DNA of 25,860 nt from Anaerolineae bacterium. Its GTDB lineage: Bacteria; Chloroflexota; Anaerolineae; B4-G1. Positions 5,609 through 13,769 of this stretch are shown one piece after another. The position numbers were made by a program, and so were the translations under genes. The notes under the pieces are model-generated. The model had not been told where the DNA came from and did no database searches. It was given only the letters and a program-made list of their open reading frames with translations. The stretch lies in assembly GCA_030612585.1 (NCBI GenBank), contig JAUWNP010000048.1:1-25860 (forward strand). The letters are read 5' to 3'. The stretch's first letter is position 1. The number at the start of each line of letters is the position of its first letter.

Positions 5609-7612
5609 CTACACCCTGCCCAACAGTCTTAGCACTCGCTCCACTACCGCCTCGGCGGTGAAGCCGAACTTCTCCATCAACACCTTGTAGGGGGCCGAGG
5701 CCCCGAAACGATCCAAGCCCATCACGTCGCCAGCCAGGCCGACGTACTTGGCCCACCCCTGCGTCACACCGGCCTCGATTGCCAACCGCGCCGTTACCTG
5801 TGGCGGCAACACCGCTTCCCGGTACGAGGTGGGCTGCGCGTCGAAGAGTTCCCAACTGGGCATGCTCACCACCCGCACCGCTATCCCCTTTTGTGCCAGC
5901 AAGTCTCGCGCCTCCAACGCCAGGTGTATCTCGGAACCGCTGGCGATGAGCAGCGCGCTAGGAATGCCAGAACTGTCGGCCAGGACGTAGGCCCCGCGAG
6001 TGACCTTCTCGGCCGGGTTACGGATGGTCTCGAACAGCACAGGCAACTTCTGGCGGGTGAGGGCCAACGCGGTGGGGCCGTCCCGTCGCTCCAACGCCAC
6101 GCGCCAGGCCGCGGCTGTCTCGTTGCCGTCGGCCGGGCGGATGAGGACCAGGTTAGGGATGGCCCGCAACGCCGCCAACTGCTCGACCGGCTGGTGGGTC
6201 GGCCCATCCTCGCCGATCCAAACCGAGTCGTGGGTCCAGACGTAGACTACCGGCAGGCCCATCATCGCCGCCAATCGCACCGGTGGGCGCATATAGTCCG
6301 AGAAGATCAGGAAGGTGCCCCCGTAGGGGAGCAGACCGCCGTGCAAGGCCATTCCATTGAGAATGGAGCCCATCGTGTGCTCCCGCACACCGAAGTGGAG
6401 ATTGCGCCCGGCGGGGGTCTCATGCTGCAAGTCGGCGAAGCCCTTGAGCAGTGTGACGTTGGAGGGGGCCAGGTCGGCCGAACCGCCGATGAGCGTGGGC
6501 AGTGCCTGAGCGAGCGCGTTCAGCACCGCGCCCGAGGCTTTGCGCGTGGCCAGCGGCCCATCGGCGGGGGCGAAGGTGGGCAGCGTCTCCGCCCATCCAT
6601 CGGGCAACCTCCCCGCCCACAGCGTCTCCAAAAGTGTGGCCTCCTCGGGGTATGATGCCTGGTAGCGCTCAAAGGTCTCGCGCCATTGGGCCTCTGCCTG
6701 CCGCCCGTGCTCGACTGCCTGCCGGAACACCGCCAACGCTTCCTCAGGGATGAAGAAGTGCGTCTCGGCTGGCCAGCCCAGCGCCTCTTTTGTCAGCCGC
6801 ACCTCCTCCTCCCCCAGCGGCGCGCCATGGGCTCCGGCTGTATCCTGCTTGTTGGGGCTGCCATAGGCGATGTGGGTGTGACAGACGATGAGTGAGGGAC
6901 GTTTTGTCTCCTTCTGCGCAGCGCGGATGGCCGCCTCAATTCCGTCCATGTCGTACCCATCCACTTCCTGCACGTGCCAGTTGTAGGCGCGGAAACGGGC
7001 CGGGACGTCTTCGGTAAAGGTCAGGTCGGTGGAACCCTCAATGGAGATTTCGTTGTCGTCGTAAAGGTAGATGAGTTTGCCCAGTCCCAGATGGCCGGCC
7101 AGGGATGCTGCCTCGTGGCTCACTCCCTCCATCAGGTCGCCATCGGAGACAATGGCGTAAGTAAAATGGTCGAAGATGGGGAACCCAGGCCGGTTGAAAG
7201 TGGCGGCCAGGAAAGACTCGGCAATCGCCATCCCCACTCCGTTGGCAAAGCCCTGCCCCAGGGGACCGGTGGTCGTTTCGATGCCGGGGGTCAGACCATA
7301 CTCAGGATGGCCCGGGGTGCGGCTGCTCCACTGACGAAAGTTCTTGAGTTCCTCTAACGGCAGATCGTAGCCAGTGAGGTGGAGCAGGCTATAGAGCAGC
7401 ATCGAGCCGTGCCCGGCCGAAAGGACAAACCGGTCGCGGTCGGGCCAGGCGGGGTTAGCCGGATTATGCTTGAGGAAGCGAGTCCAGAGGACGTAGGCCA
7501 GATCCGCTGTTCCCATTGGCATACCTGGGTGGCCAGATTTGGCTTTTTGCACGCCGTCCATCGCCAGTGTGCGGATGGTGTTGATGCACAGTTGATCAAG
7601 TTTAGTGCTCAT
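5609..7612 (-). CDS. tkt: transketolase
   Basis: Transketolase moves two-carbon ketol units between sugar phosphates in the pentose phosphate or Calvin pathway, using thiamine diphosphate and Mg2+. The 667-residue protein is full length. It has [18 protein letters not shown] near the N-terminus, [19 protein letters not shown], the TPP-binding region [16 protein letters not shown] and [20 protein letters not shown], the central [16 protein letters not shown], and [20 protein letters not shown] in the pyrimidine domain. The start is ATG 7612 (a second ATG at 7615 is adjacent), with AAGGA upstream; the longer reading from 7639 lacks a ribosome site. It is the first gene of the tkt-fdhD-MFS unit. 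Confidence 0.97.
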   Translation of the reverse strand: MSTKLDQLCINTIRTLAMDGVQKAKSGHPGMPMGTADLAYVLWTRFLKHNPANPAWPDRDRFVLSAGHGSMLLYSLLHLTGYDLPLEELKNFRQWSSRTPGHPEYGLTPGIETTTGPLGQGFANGVGMAIAESFLAATFNRPGFPIFDHFTYAIVSDGDLMEGVSHEAASLAGHLGLGKLIYLYDDNEISIEGSTDLTFTEDVPARFRAYNWHVQEVDGYDMDGIEAAIRAAQKETKRPSLIVCHTHIAYGSPNKQDTAGAHGAPLGEEEVRLTKEALGWPAETHFFIPEEALAVFRQAVEHGRQAEAQWRETFERYQASYPEEATLLETLWAGRLPDGWAETLPTFAPADGPLATRKASGAVLNALAQALPTLIGGSADLAPSNVTLLKGFADLQHETPAGRNLHFGVREHTMGSILNGMALHGGLLPYGGTFLIFSDYMRPPVRLAAMMGLPVVYVWTHDSVWIGEDGPTHQPVEQLAALRAIPNLVLIRPADGNETAAAWRVALERRDGPTALALTRQKLPVLFETIRNPAEKVTRGAYVLADSSGIPSALLIASGSEIHLALEARDLLAQKGIAVRVVSMPSWELFDAQPTSYREAVLPPQVTARLAIEAGVTQGWAKYVGLAGDVMGLDRFGASAPYKVLMEKFGFTAEAVVERVLRLLGRV

Positions 7613-7658
7613 CATCAGTTCCTTTCGTCGTGTTATCATCGTGTTATAGGGTGTTCCT

Positions 7659-7686
7659 ATTGTACTCGTAAAGGCAGCGGTGGCAA
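7659..7686 (-). promoter_or_regulatory. probable tkt promoter
   Basis: On the minus strand, TTGCCA (7681-7686) and TACAAT (7659-7664) are separated by 16 bp. A start near 7652 leaves a 40-base leader before the ATG at 7612. An alternative pair TTTACG/TATAAC with an 18-bp spacer lies a few bases downstream. Confidence 0.5.
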
Positions 7687-7691
7687 GGCAA

Positions 7692-7726
7692 AGACGGGCC
7701 GTCCCCGTGTGGGGGACGGCCCGTCT
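7692..7726 (-). terminator. strong hairpin terminator of the lipoprotein gene
   Basis: Perfect 15-bp arms (AGACGGGCCGTCCCC and its complement) surround a 5-base loop. It begins about 20 bp after the stop of the lipoprotein gene and is followed on the minus strand by TTTGCC. It separates that gene from the tkt unit. It is the longest perfect stem in the window. Confidence 0.85.
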
Positions 7727-7746
7727 GCGTGGTCAGATCGCTGACG

Positions 7747-8796
7747 TTACTCGCTCATAATGAGAACCGAAACCATCCCATCCTCGCTGGTCAGCGCAAT
7801 GGTGACGGTGCGCTCCTCCTTGGTGTAACTCAGCATCGCGGTGTCTGAAGCGATGAAAGTATCGCCCGTATCGCTCCAGCCGTTGGCCTGCATCTGCTCC
7901 TGGTAGAAGGCCAGCACATCGTCGAAGGGACTGGCCGAGGTGTACATCGTCATACCACCCATCGTGGTCATGTCGGTCGCGTCGGGCATGATGGGGAACT
8001 CGCTCTCCGTGGCCTCACAGCCGGATGGTGGTTCGATAGTGATGGGCATGTTGACGTCGCGTATTTCGTATTCCCACTCGACGTGTCCCTCATCTCCTGT
8101 GGTGGGATCTTTGCCGTCGGCCTGCAGTGCATATCTGACGACGTAGTCCCCGTCCGCTGCCACCCATACCTCCCCCTCGGCGTGGGCGAAGCCGGCCCAC
8201 ATAACAGAGGTTTCATCGAAGGTGTAGTGGCGGCAGAGGATGCCATTGACGCGCTCGTCGGGCCGGACGCGACGGGCGTTCTCCAGCCCGCCGATGACGT
8301 CATCGGGCTCGAATATCTCAGCATCCATTGCTTCGCCTTCGTCGGCCGATGTGGAGATACACTGGCCGTCTTCAAGGACGATGTACTGCCTGTCGCCAAT
8401 GTAGACGATTTCGAAACTCTCCTCTGTGTCAGGGATCTGCATCACGACGCGTTGGGCAAACGGCTCGCGCACATATTCCGCATCCATCTCGTAGACCCAG
8501 TGCTCCGTCTCGGTGCCTGTGGCGCCATCGAAGGTCATCTCAAAATGGCTGCGGTAACTATCCAGGCTTTGCAGACCGCTGGTGACAGAGGACAGGCTGA
8601 TATCCTCTTCTTCTTCTTCTTCCTCGGTCTCTGTCTCGGCGCTGGGGGGCACCTCGGTCGGCGCTGATACTTCCGCACCGCCGGAGGGTGCTTCGGTCGG
8701 TGGTGGTGCTTCCGCTCCGCCTCCGCCCAACCCACAGGCCAGTGTCAGGCCGAGCAGTAGACTCAGCGGGACGAGTATTCTAAGCAGTTTGGTCAC
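7747..8796 (-). CDS. lipoprotein with acidic linker, LolA/LppX-like region
   Basis: A 349-residue predicted lipoprotein. The signal peptide LLRILVPLSLLLGLTLAC has a lipobox ending LTLAC, and the Cys is followed by GLGGGG. A Pro/Thr/Glu-rich linker includes a run of seven Glu encoded by a CTT-type tract at about 8606-8627. The body (SYRSHFEMTFDGATGTETEH onward) resembles the antiparallel sheet of LolA/LppX-type proteins of Chloroflexota. The C-terminal part has an FYQEQMQANGW motif and a final strand MVSVLIMSE. The start is GTG 8796, with GGAGGTG upstream. A frame extending to 8865 adds residues lying over the promoter and is rejected. It is a single-gene unit with its own promoter and terminator. 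Ligand unknown. Confidence 0.85.
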   Translation of the reverse strand: MTKLLRILVPLSLLLGLTLACGLGGGGAEAPPPTEAPSGGAEVSAPTEVPPSAETETEEEEEEEDISLSSVTSGLQSLDSYRSHFEMTFDGATGTETEHWVYEMDAEYVREPFAQRVVMQIPDTEESFEIVYIGDRQYIVLEDGQCISTSADEGEAMDAEIFEPDDVIGGLENARRVRPDERVNGILCRHYTFDETSVMWAGFAHAEGEVWVAADGDYVVRYALQADGKDPTTGDEGHVEWEYEIRDVNMPITIEPPSGCEATESEFPIMPDATDMTTMGGMTMYTSASPFDDVLAFYQEQMQANGWSDTGDTFIASDTAMLSYTKEERTVTIALTSEDGMVSVLIMSE

Positions 8797-8836
8797 GATA
8801 CACCTCCTCAATCGTATTTTGGGATGGTTGGGATAG

Positions 8837-8865
8837 TATTGTCCCACAATCGGCCTTTGTGTCAA
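8837..8865 (-). promoter_or_regulatory. promoter of the lipoprotein gene
   Basis: On the minus strand, TTGACA (8860-8865) is perfect and ACAATA (8837-8842) follows after 17 bp. The -10 region lies inside the small palindrome GGGA-CAATACTA-TCCC, which could be an operator. The leader to the GTG start is about 35 bases. Confidence 0.65.
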
Positions 8866-8879
8866 GCGTGGAGTGCGAC

Positions 8880-8912
8880 CGCGCCGGCCTTTCGTCTAAT
8901 AAGGCCGGCGCG
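8880..8912. terminator. 12-bp-stem GC-rich hairpin
   Basis: CGCGCCGGCCTT (8880-8891) and AAGGCCGGCGCG (8901-8912) enclose a 9-base loop. It lies 15 bp upstream of the lipoprotein promoter, downstream of the 37-residue ORF in the minus direction. It may terminate transcription from that side; there is no clear U-tract on either strand. The stretch 8913-8990 shows nothing else. Confidence 0.5.
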
Positions 8913-8990
8913 GGAACGAGGCAGCGTAACCCATCAGGATCACGCCGCTCGGCAGAATCTGCGACATCTGAGGGCATGTTTGAAACACCT

Positions 8991-9056
8991 GTAGTGACGA
9001 CTTTAGTCGTTAATCGTAGGTTGGCTGGGTCAAAAAACGACTGCAGTCATTACTAC
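8991..9056. repeat. hairpin-forming dispersed repeat (GACTTTAGTC/GACTGCAGTC)
   Basis: Arms at 8991-9011 and 9036-9056 are inverted, 17 of 21 positions matching. Each arm is itself a small palindrome (ACGACT-TT-AGTCGT; CGACTGCAGTC-type). This form recalls small dispersed palindromes of Chloroflexota genomes, from memory. It lies between two genes and carries no ORF. Confidence 0.75.
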
Positions 9057-9099
9057 GAGCATTCAATTCTTGTATAGGCTGCCTGGTCAATCCTGGGAG

Positions 9100-9213
9100 T
9101 TACCGAAATAGCAGCACGACCAACGAGAGACCAACTACCACAAGGGCAATGGCCGGCAGAATGCGGGTCAAGGGTTGGATGGTTGCAGGAGGACTAATAT
9201 CTGGCTGTAGCAT
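9100..9213 (-). CDS. 37-residue single-helix membrane peptide
   Basis: A short ORF starts at ATG 9213 and ends with TAA at 9100-9102. The product begins MLQPDISPPATIQPLTR and ends in a membrane helix, ILPAIALVVVGLSLVVLLFR, with a terminal Arg. AGGAG lies 8 bases before the ATG. The Pro-rich soluble N-terminus, single helix and ribosome site all suggest a real small protein. It is the only ORF I can support between 8866 and 9398. The rest, 9214-9370, shows no gene. I know no family for it. Confidence 0.6.
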   Translation of the reverse strand: MLQPDISPPATIQPLTRILPAIALVVVGLSLVVLLFR

Positions 9214-9370
9214 TTCTTCTTCTCCTCACACATCGGCGATAGATGAAAACCACTCATTAGGCTCTGTGCAGGCGCAGGTCATCTTCATGTTATCATCATC
9301 TAACTGTTCTCTCAATAGGCTATTTGCACTATTTCTTCAGTGCTTGCTTTTGCGACACCGCCGTTTGAGG

Positions 9371-9391
9371 TATAATATACCCGGAAGGAGG
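9371..9391 (+). promoter_or_regulatory. -10 element and strong ribosome site of the LysM-like gene
   Basis: TATAAT (9371-9376) is a perfect -10 box. The best -35 candidate is a weak TTGC-type element about 16 bp upstream. GGAAGGAGG ends at 9391, 7 bases before the ATG at 9399. If the -10 is right, the leader is only about 15 bases. Confidence 0.55.
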
Positions 9392-9398
9392 TCTGCTG

Positions 9399-10397
9399 AT
9401 GGCAATGTTGTACGGTAAGGGAGTCTGGTTGCTCTACTCGGCTAACGTGGACCTGGCGATCGAGATGGCGGTGGAGATTGGCGCCAGGAACGTCCTGTAC
9501 AAGACCGGTCACCGGGCGATGTTTTTCCCAGAAGCGGCCCGCCGGGTGCACGACCGGGTGCGGGCGGCAGGGCTGATCCCCTTCGCCTGGCCCTTCATCT
9601 TCTGCGACGACCCAGAGGGGGAGGCCCGAGTCGCGCTCAAAACGGCTGAGGTCGGCTACGAAGGTATCGTCTTCGACATTGAGGATCAAGCGGCGGGGCA
9701 ACAGGCCAACGCGACAGAACTGGGCCGGCGGCTGCTCGACGCTGGGATTGATCCTGCTATGTTCTACTACACCAGTTTTCCCAATATATCACAGCACTCT
9801 AGCATCCCCTACGCCGAGATGAATGGTTTCTGCAAGGGGGGTTTTATGCCCCAGAGTTACCCCACTTTTCTCAAGCCGGCCGAGGTGGTGATCCACGAGA
9901 TGACCTACGAGGAGCACGCCAAGTGGTCGGAGATTTGGGGCTACTCTCCGCCCATCTACCCTATCTTGGCCTGCTACCGTGACGAGCACGGTAGCGACCG
10001 GCTCACACCGGAGGAGTTTATTCCATGGGCCAACGCGCTGGCCGAGCATAACCCCACTTTCTTCAGCGTCTACCGCGCCGCAGTGACCAACCGGGACCTG
10101 TGGCCGATCCTGGCTGCGCTGGTGGTGCCTCGGCCGCCGGAACCTGCGGTCGAGGAGCCCGCTGCCACGTCCGAACCTGTGTCGTCGGAGACGGCCGCGC
10201 CCGCTCCTTCGCCGGGACCGGTCGAGCAGCCGGTGTACGTCACCGTCCAGCCGGACGACTCCATCTGGGTGTTATGCCGGGAGCACGGCTGCACGACGGC
10301 GCAGTTCTGGGAGTGGAACGGGCGGCTGTGGGATGAGCGGGGCCTGCCCCGGGATGCCAACTACCTGCAGGTCGACTGGCGTGTGCGAATTGGGTGA
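9399..10397 (+). CDS. barrel-type protein with C-terminal LysM-like domain, no signal peptide
   Basis: The protein has 332 residues. Residues 1-225 alternate strands and helices in a way that suggests a TIM barrel, with motifs YEGIVFDIEDQA, FYYTSFPN and YPILACYRDEHG; FDIED is a plausible acidic site at a strand end. A Pro/Ala/Ser linker (about 238-272) leads to a 60-residue end, VYVTVQPDDSIWVLCREHGC then FWEWNG and NYLQVDWRVRIG, which resembles LysM, a peptidoglycan-binding fold. The N-terminus, MAMLYGKGVWLLYSANVD, is not a typical signal peptide. This is odd for a cell-wall binder, so it may be cytoplasmic or exported another way. The GH25-like or related hydrolase idea is inference. Confidence 0.82.
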   Translation: MAMLYGKGVWLLYSANVDLAIEMAVEIGARNVLYKTGHRAMFFPEAARRVHDRVRAAGLIPFAWPFIFCDDPEGEARVALKTAEVGYEGIVFDIEDQAAGQQANATELGRRLLDAGIDPAMFYYTSFPNISQHSSIPYAEMNGFCKGGFMPQSYPTFLKPAEVVIHEMTYEEHAKWSEIWGYSPPIYPILACYRDEHGSDRLTPEEFIPWANALAEHNPTFFSVYRAAVTNRDLWPILAALVVPRPPEPAVEEPAATSEPVSSETAAPAPSPGPVEQPVYVTVQPDDSIWVLCREHGCTTAQFWEWNGRLWDERGLPRDANYLQVDWRVRIG

Positions 10398-10411
10398 GGG
10401 AATACGTGAGG

Positions 10412-10440
10412 TTGCCTTAGACGGCAAACCGTAGTATAAT
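10412..10440 (+). promoter_or_regulatory. rplS promoter
   Basis: TTGCCT (10412-10417) and a perfect TATAAT (10435-10440) are separated by 17 bp. The start would be near 10447, giving a 42-base leader. rplS is thus transcribed apart from the rpsP-rimM-trmD genes it joins in many bacteria. Confidence 0.8.
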
Positions 10441-10455
10441 CTGCCAGCGTCGCCT

Positions 10456-10470
10456 CTCGCGGGGCGCGAG
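10456..10470 (+). promoter_or_regulatory. leader hairpin of rplS
   Basis: CTCGCG and CGCGAG form a 6-bp stem with a GGG loop. It lies in the rplS leader between the start point and the ribosome site GAGGG. Ribosomal protein leaders often bind their own product, so autogenous control is possible. I cannot match it to a known L19 leader class. Confidence 0.45.
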
Positions 10471-10488
10471 TTTGTGAGGGATTGTACA

Positions 10489-10842
10489 ATGAATCTGATT
10501 GAATCGCTGGAACGTCAACTAGAACCTAATCCGAATATCCCCAGGTTGCGTCCGGGTGACACCGTCAAGGTACACGCGCGCATCGTCGAGGGTGAGCGCG
10601 AGCGAGTGCAGGTTTTTAAGGGCACCATCATCCGCCTGCGCAAAGGCGGGGTCAACGCCAACTTCACCGTGCGGCGCATCGCCTCCCACGGCATCGGCGT
10701 CGAGCGCACCTTCCTGCTACATTCGCCGCGTGTGGAAAAAGTCGAAGTCTTGCGACGGGCATACGTGCGCCGCGCTCAACTCTACTACCTGCGGCAGCGG
10801 CGTGGCAAGGCTGCTCGCCTGCGGGAAAAGCGCACCCGATAG
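10489..10842 (+). CDS. rplS: 50S ribosomal protein L19
   Basis: L19 sits at the 30S-50S interface of the ribosome. The 117-residue product starts [20 protein letters not shown] and has the family blocks [60 protein letters not shown] and [14 protein letters not shown], ending in a basic tail [11 protein letters not shown]. Length and order match the family. ATG 10489 is preferred over the upstream in-frame GTG at 10474 because GAGGG lies 8 bases before it. The gene has its own promoter, leader hairpin and terminator. Confidence 0.97.
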   Translation: MNLIESLERQLEPNPNIPRLRPGDTVKVHARIVEGERERVQVFKGTIIRLRKGGVNANFTVRRIASHGIGVERTFLLHSPRVEKVEVLRRAYVRRAQLYYLRQRRGKAARLREKRTR

Positions 10843-10876
10843 TCCCGTTGGGCCGTTCCCCAAGCCACTCTGGGGC

Positions 10877-10907
10877 GGGCGTAGGACAAAACCCTACGCC
10901 CATTTTT
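10877..10907 (+). terminator. intrinsic terminator of rplS
   Basis: GGGCGTAGG (10877-10885) and CCTACGCCC (10893-10901) form a perfect 9-bp stem with a 7-base loop, followed by ATTTTT. It is 35 bp after the rplS stop. Downstream, TTGACA at 10912-10917 could be the -35 of the next gene, but no good -10 follows. Confidence 0.92.
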
Positions 10908-10981
10908 GCGTTTGACAGCGACCAGCATCGCCTGTTTGTGGCAGTGCCCTTTCCCGATTTTTGGACAGTCAGGAGGCCCCA

Positions 10982-11710
10982 ATGTCCTTTCCTGTCATTG
11001 GCATCACCGGCCGCAGTGACCAATCCGCCCGCCCGCCCAACCTGCCCGTCTTCGCCGTCACCCCAACCTACGTGCAGGCTGTGGAACTGGGTGGGGGTGC
11101 GCCGGTGGTCATCCCACCGTACCTGGAGGAGACGAAACTGCGCGCCATCTTCGAACACCTCGATGGCCTGCTTCTCTCTGGCGGCGGAGACATCCTGCCA
11201 GCGCTATTCGGCGAGCAGGACAGTGGACTGTTGTGGTTCGTGGACGAGCGGCGCGATCGAGCAGAACTCGCGCTGGCCCGGTGGGCACTGGTGGAAAGGC
11301 TACCCCTGCTGGCCATCTGCCGGGGGGCCCAGATGCTCAACGTCGCGGCTGGGGGGACACTCATCCAGGACATTCCCACTCAGGTCACCGACCCCCTCCC
11401 CCACAGCACCATCGCTGGTCGCCCCCTGGGCGTGGTGGTCCATACGGTCGAGGGGGCGGCGGGCCGCCGGCTGGCCGCGCTGGTCGGGGCTGGCGAGTTG
11501 GGTGTGAACAGTTCCCACCACCAGGCGGTCAAAGCCGTGGGAGCAGGACTTGCCGTCACCGCCCGCGCGCCCGATGGCGTCATTGAGGGGTTGGAAGCGG
11601 TTGGTCATCCCTTCTGCGTTGGCGTGCAGTGGCATCCCGAGACGATGATTGAGAGCCACCCTGTGATGCGTCGTCTCTTCGAGGCATTGGTTGAAGCGGC
11701 GCAGGCTTGA
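10982..11710 (+). CDS. class I glutamine amidotransferase-like hydrolase (peptidase C26, PuuD-like)
   Basis: The 242-residue protein fits gamma-glutamyl-gamma-aminobutyrate hydrolase-type enzymes, which cleave gamma-glutamyl bonds in polyamine breakdown and related pathways. It begins FPVIGITGR, has LDGLLLSGGGDILPALFG (oxyanion region), the nucleophile elbow LLAICRGAQMLNVA with Cys113, VNSSHHQAVKAVG, and the catalytic pair in GVQWHPE (His218, Glu220). ATG 10982 has AGGAGG 5 bases upstream. The next gene begins at or just after its stop, so the two are probably co-transcribed. The true substrate may differ from the E. coli enzyme because no polyamine genes are nearby. Confidence 0.92.
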   Translation: MSFPVIGITGRSDQSARPPNLPVFAVTPTYVQAVELGGGAPVVIPPYLEETKLRAIFEHLDGLLLSGGGDILPALFGEQDSGLLWFVDERRDRAELALARWALVERLPLLAICRGAQMLNVAAGGTLIQDIPTQVTDPLPHSTIAGRPLGVVVHTVEGAAGRRLAALVGAGELGVNSSHHQAVKAVGAGLAVTARAPDGVIEGLEAVGHPFCVGVQWHPETMIESHPVMRRLFEALVEAAQA

Positions 11711-11715
11711 CCAGG

Positions 11716-13764
11716 ATGATGTGCGCCCGTTATGTGCTGATTGCCACACTGTTGCTAACCTTGGCGGCGTGTACAGTTCCGCTGGCATCGACCCCCACCG
11801 CCACCCCTACTCCCACTCTCACACCCTTCCGTACTCCCACACTCACCCACACTCCTACTCCCATGCCCACCTGCACTTCCACATCTACCTTCACTCCCAC
11901 TCCCATACCCACCCCTACGCCGGTCACGAGCCCAATTCGCACCCCTGTCCCCGATGCTGACCAAGCCATCCTGGGGGCGCTGCTGGTCGAACCGCCGCCC
12001 CGCCCCTTCGATTACACCGTGGTCAACCCCGAACCGCCGCGCCGGGTGCCCAACGCCACCCGTACCTTCTGGGTCACCGACGGTACGGCCAACGAGCGGC
12101 GGGAGGTCACCGCCCGTCTGCGCGTGCAGACCGAGCACGTCGCGATGTGGGTCGAGGAGGGAGTGTGGCACGATGTGCAGCAGTTGGCGGCGGCGGCGAC
12201 TTTCTTCGAGACGCAGGTCTACTCCACCACCCGCGCCGCCTTCGGCTCCGAGTGGACGCCTGGGGTGGACAATGACCCACACGTCCACATCCTGCATGCC
12301 ACTGGCCTGGGCGAGGGCGTACTTGGCTACACCTCCAGCGCCGACGAGTTTCCCAGTGCACTCTACCCCTTCTCCAATGAGGCCGAGATGATCGCTGTCA
12401 GCGCCGAGTACTTCTCTTTCCGCTTCGGGGAGGGATCGGGGGTGGAGTGGGGGGGGGCTGCCTACCACGCCCTGCTGGCCCGCCAGTTCCAGCGCCTCAT
12501 TCAATGGAACCACGACCGGAACGAGGAACGCTGGGTGAAGGAGGGATTGGTGGAACTGGCCGTGCACCTGAACGGGCTTAATCCAGGCTTCGTCGTGAGT
12601 GCTCAGCCGAACGGTGGGCCGGAACGGGCCTACCTGGAGCGTCCCGACACGTCGCTTTTCGTCTGGGAGGATGAAGAATCCGCTGCTCACCGGGGAGCAG
12701 CCTATCTCTTCGCCACATACTTCCACGAGCGCTTAGGCGACGAGGGCACGCGGGCGCTGGTGGCCCAGTCGCTCAACGGGGCTGCTGGCTTCGACGCGGT
12801 GCTGGCTGACTTGGGGACAGGCCTTACCTTCGATGACCTCTTCGCCGAGTGGCTGGCGACCAACTATCTGGACAACGAGCCGGAGGTGGATGATCCCCGT
12901 TACAGTTATGCCACGCTGGACCTGGAACGACCCGCACCTGCGGCCGTCTATGAGGACTACCCGGTCACGGTGGAGACGTCGGTCCAGCAGTTCGGCGCGG
13001 ATTACGTTCTGCTTCAAGGCGACGACGACCTTCGCGTCCGTTTTGTCGGGGCGACCGACACACCCCTGCTGAATCTGCTTCCCCACAGCGGGCGCTACTT
13101 CTGGTGGTCGAACCGCGCCGACGAGTCGCTGACCACGCTTACGCGCACCTTCGACCTTTCCGGCGTCGAGCGGGCGACGCTAATCTACTGGGTGTGGTAC
13201 GACGTCGAGCCGGACTACGACTACGCCACCGTCGAAATCAGCACCGACGGTGGGGAGCACTGGCAGATTCTCTCTACGCCGTCCGGCACCGATGCCGATC
13301 CCCACGGCAACAATCCGGGCTGGGGCTACACTGGGCGCAGCGAGGGCTGGGTGCGCGAGGAGGTGAACCTGACCCCCTACGTCGGGAGCGAGGTATTGGT
13401 GCGCTTTGCCTACCTGACCGACGAGGCGGTCATTGGGGCAGGCTTTGTCCTTGATGACATCGCCATCCCCGAGATTGGCTACGCTGATGATGTAGAGGAG
13501 GGAGAAGAAGAGGGGTGGGAGGCGGCCGGCTTTGTTCGCAGCGATAACTTCGTGGCCCAGCGTTACCTGGCGCTCCTCATCAGCCTAGGAGGGAGTCTGG
13601 GGGATGAGGTCACGGTGGAGAGGCTGCAGGTGGAAGAGGACCAGGTAGCGGAATGGATGGTGCCGCTGGGTAGCGAAAACCTGGGCGAAGCGGTACTTGT
13701 GCTCTCCGGGCTGGCTCCTCTCACCACCCAGCCAGCGCCATACTGCCTGGCGATTGAGAAGTAG
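11716..13764 (+). CDS. M6/immune-inhibitor-A-like lipoprotein lacking the zinc motif
   Basis: A predicted lipoprotein of about 682 residues. The signal peptide ends LTLAAC, followed by a Thr/Pro/Ser linker (about 28-80). The middle resembles M6-type metallopeptidases of Chloroflexota: DPHVHILHATGLGEGVLGY, then a segment that should carry HEFQH but reads ARQFQRLIQWNHDRNEERW (12478-12534), then VKEGLVELA. The zinc-binding HExxH is RQFQR here, so it is probably not an active zinc protease. A C-terminal beta-sandwich follows (FDLSGVERATLIYWVWYDVE, EISTDGGEHWQIL, GFVLDDIAIPEIGY). The start is uncertain: TTG 11707 overlaps the previous stop, whereas ATG 11716 or 11719 gives a normal signal peptide. 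Confidence 0.85.
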   Translation: MMCARYVLIATLLLTLAACTVPLASTPTATPTPTLTPFRTPTLTHTPTPMPTCTSTSTFTPTPIPTPTPVTSPIRTPVPDADQAILGALLVEPPPRPFDYTVVNPEPPRRVPNATRTFWVTDGTANERREVTARLRVQTEHVAMWVEEGVWHDVQQLAAAATFFETQVYSTTRAAFGSEWTPGVDNDPHVHILHATGLGEGVLGYTSSADEFPSALYPFSNEAEMIAVSAEYFSFRFGEGSGVEWGGAAYHALLARQFQRLIQWNHDRNEERWVKEGLVELAVHLNGLNPGFVVSAQPNGGPERAYLERPDTSLFVWEDEESAAHRGAAYLFATYFHERLGDEGTRALVAQSLNGAAGFDAVLADLGTGLTFDDLFAEWLATNYLDNEPEVDDPRYSYATLDLERPAPAAVYEDYPVTVETSVQQFGADYVLLQGDDDLRVRFVGATDTPLLNLLPHSGRYFWWSNRADESLTTLTRTFDLSGVERATLIYWVWYDVEPDYDYATVEISTDGGEHWQILSTPSGTDADPHGNNPGWGYTGRSEGWVREEVNLTPYVGSEVLVRFAYLTDEAVIGAGFVLDDIAIPEIGYADDVEEGEEEGWEAAGFVRSDNFVAQRYLALLISLGGSLGDEVTVERLQVEEDQVAEWMVPLGSENLGEAVLVLSGLAPLTTQPAPYCLAIEK

Positions 13765-13769
13765 GGGAA

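Noticed and set aside
5891..6655. 254-residue plus-strand open frame opposite tkt
   Set aside because: It is a shadow of transketolase, with no ribosome site and no family features.
10474..10488. GTG start for rplS at 10474
   Set aside because: It would place the ribosome site GAGGG inside the gene and add non-family residues; the ATG at 10489 fits L19 length.
11755..12726. 323-residue minus-strand open frame opposite the M6-like gene
   Set aside because: It is antisense to a gene with a signal peptide and recognisable domains and has no ribosome site or family motif; it ends in the Thr/Pro linker repeat read backwards.
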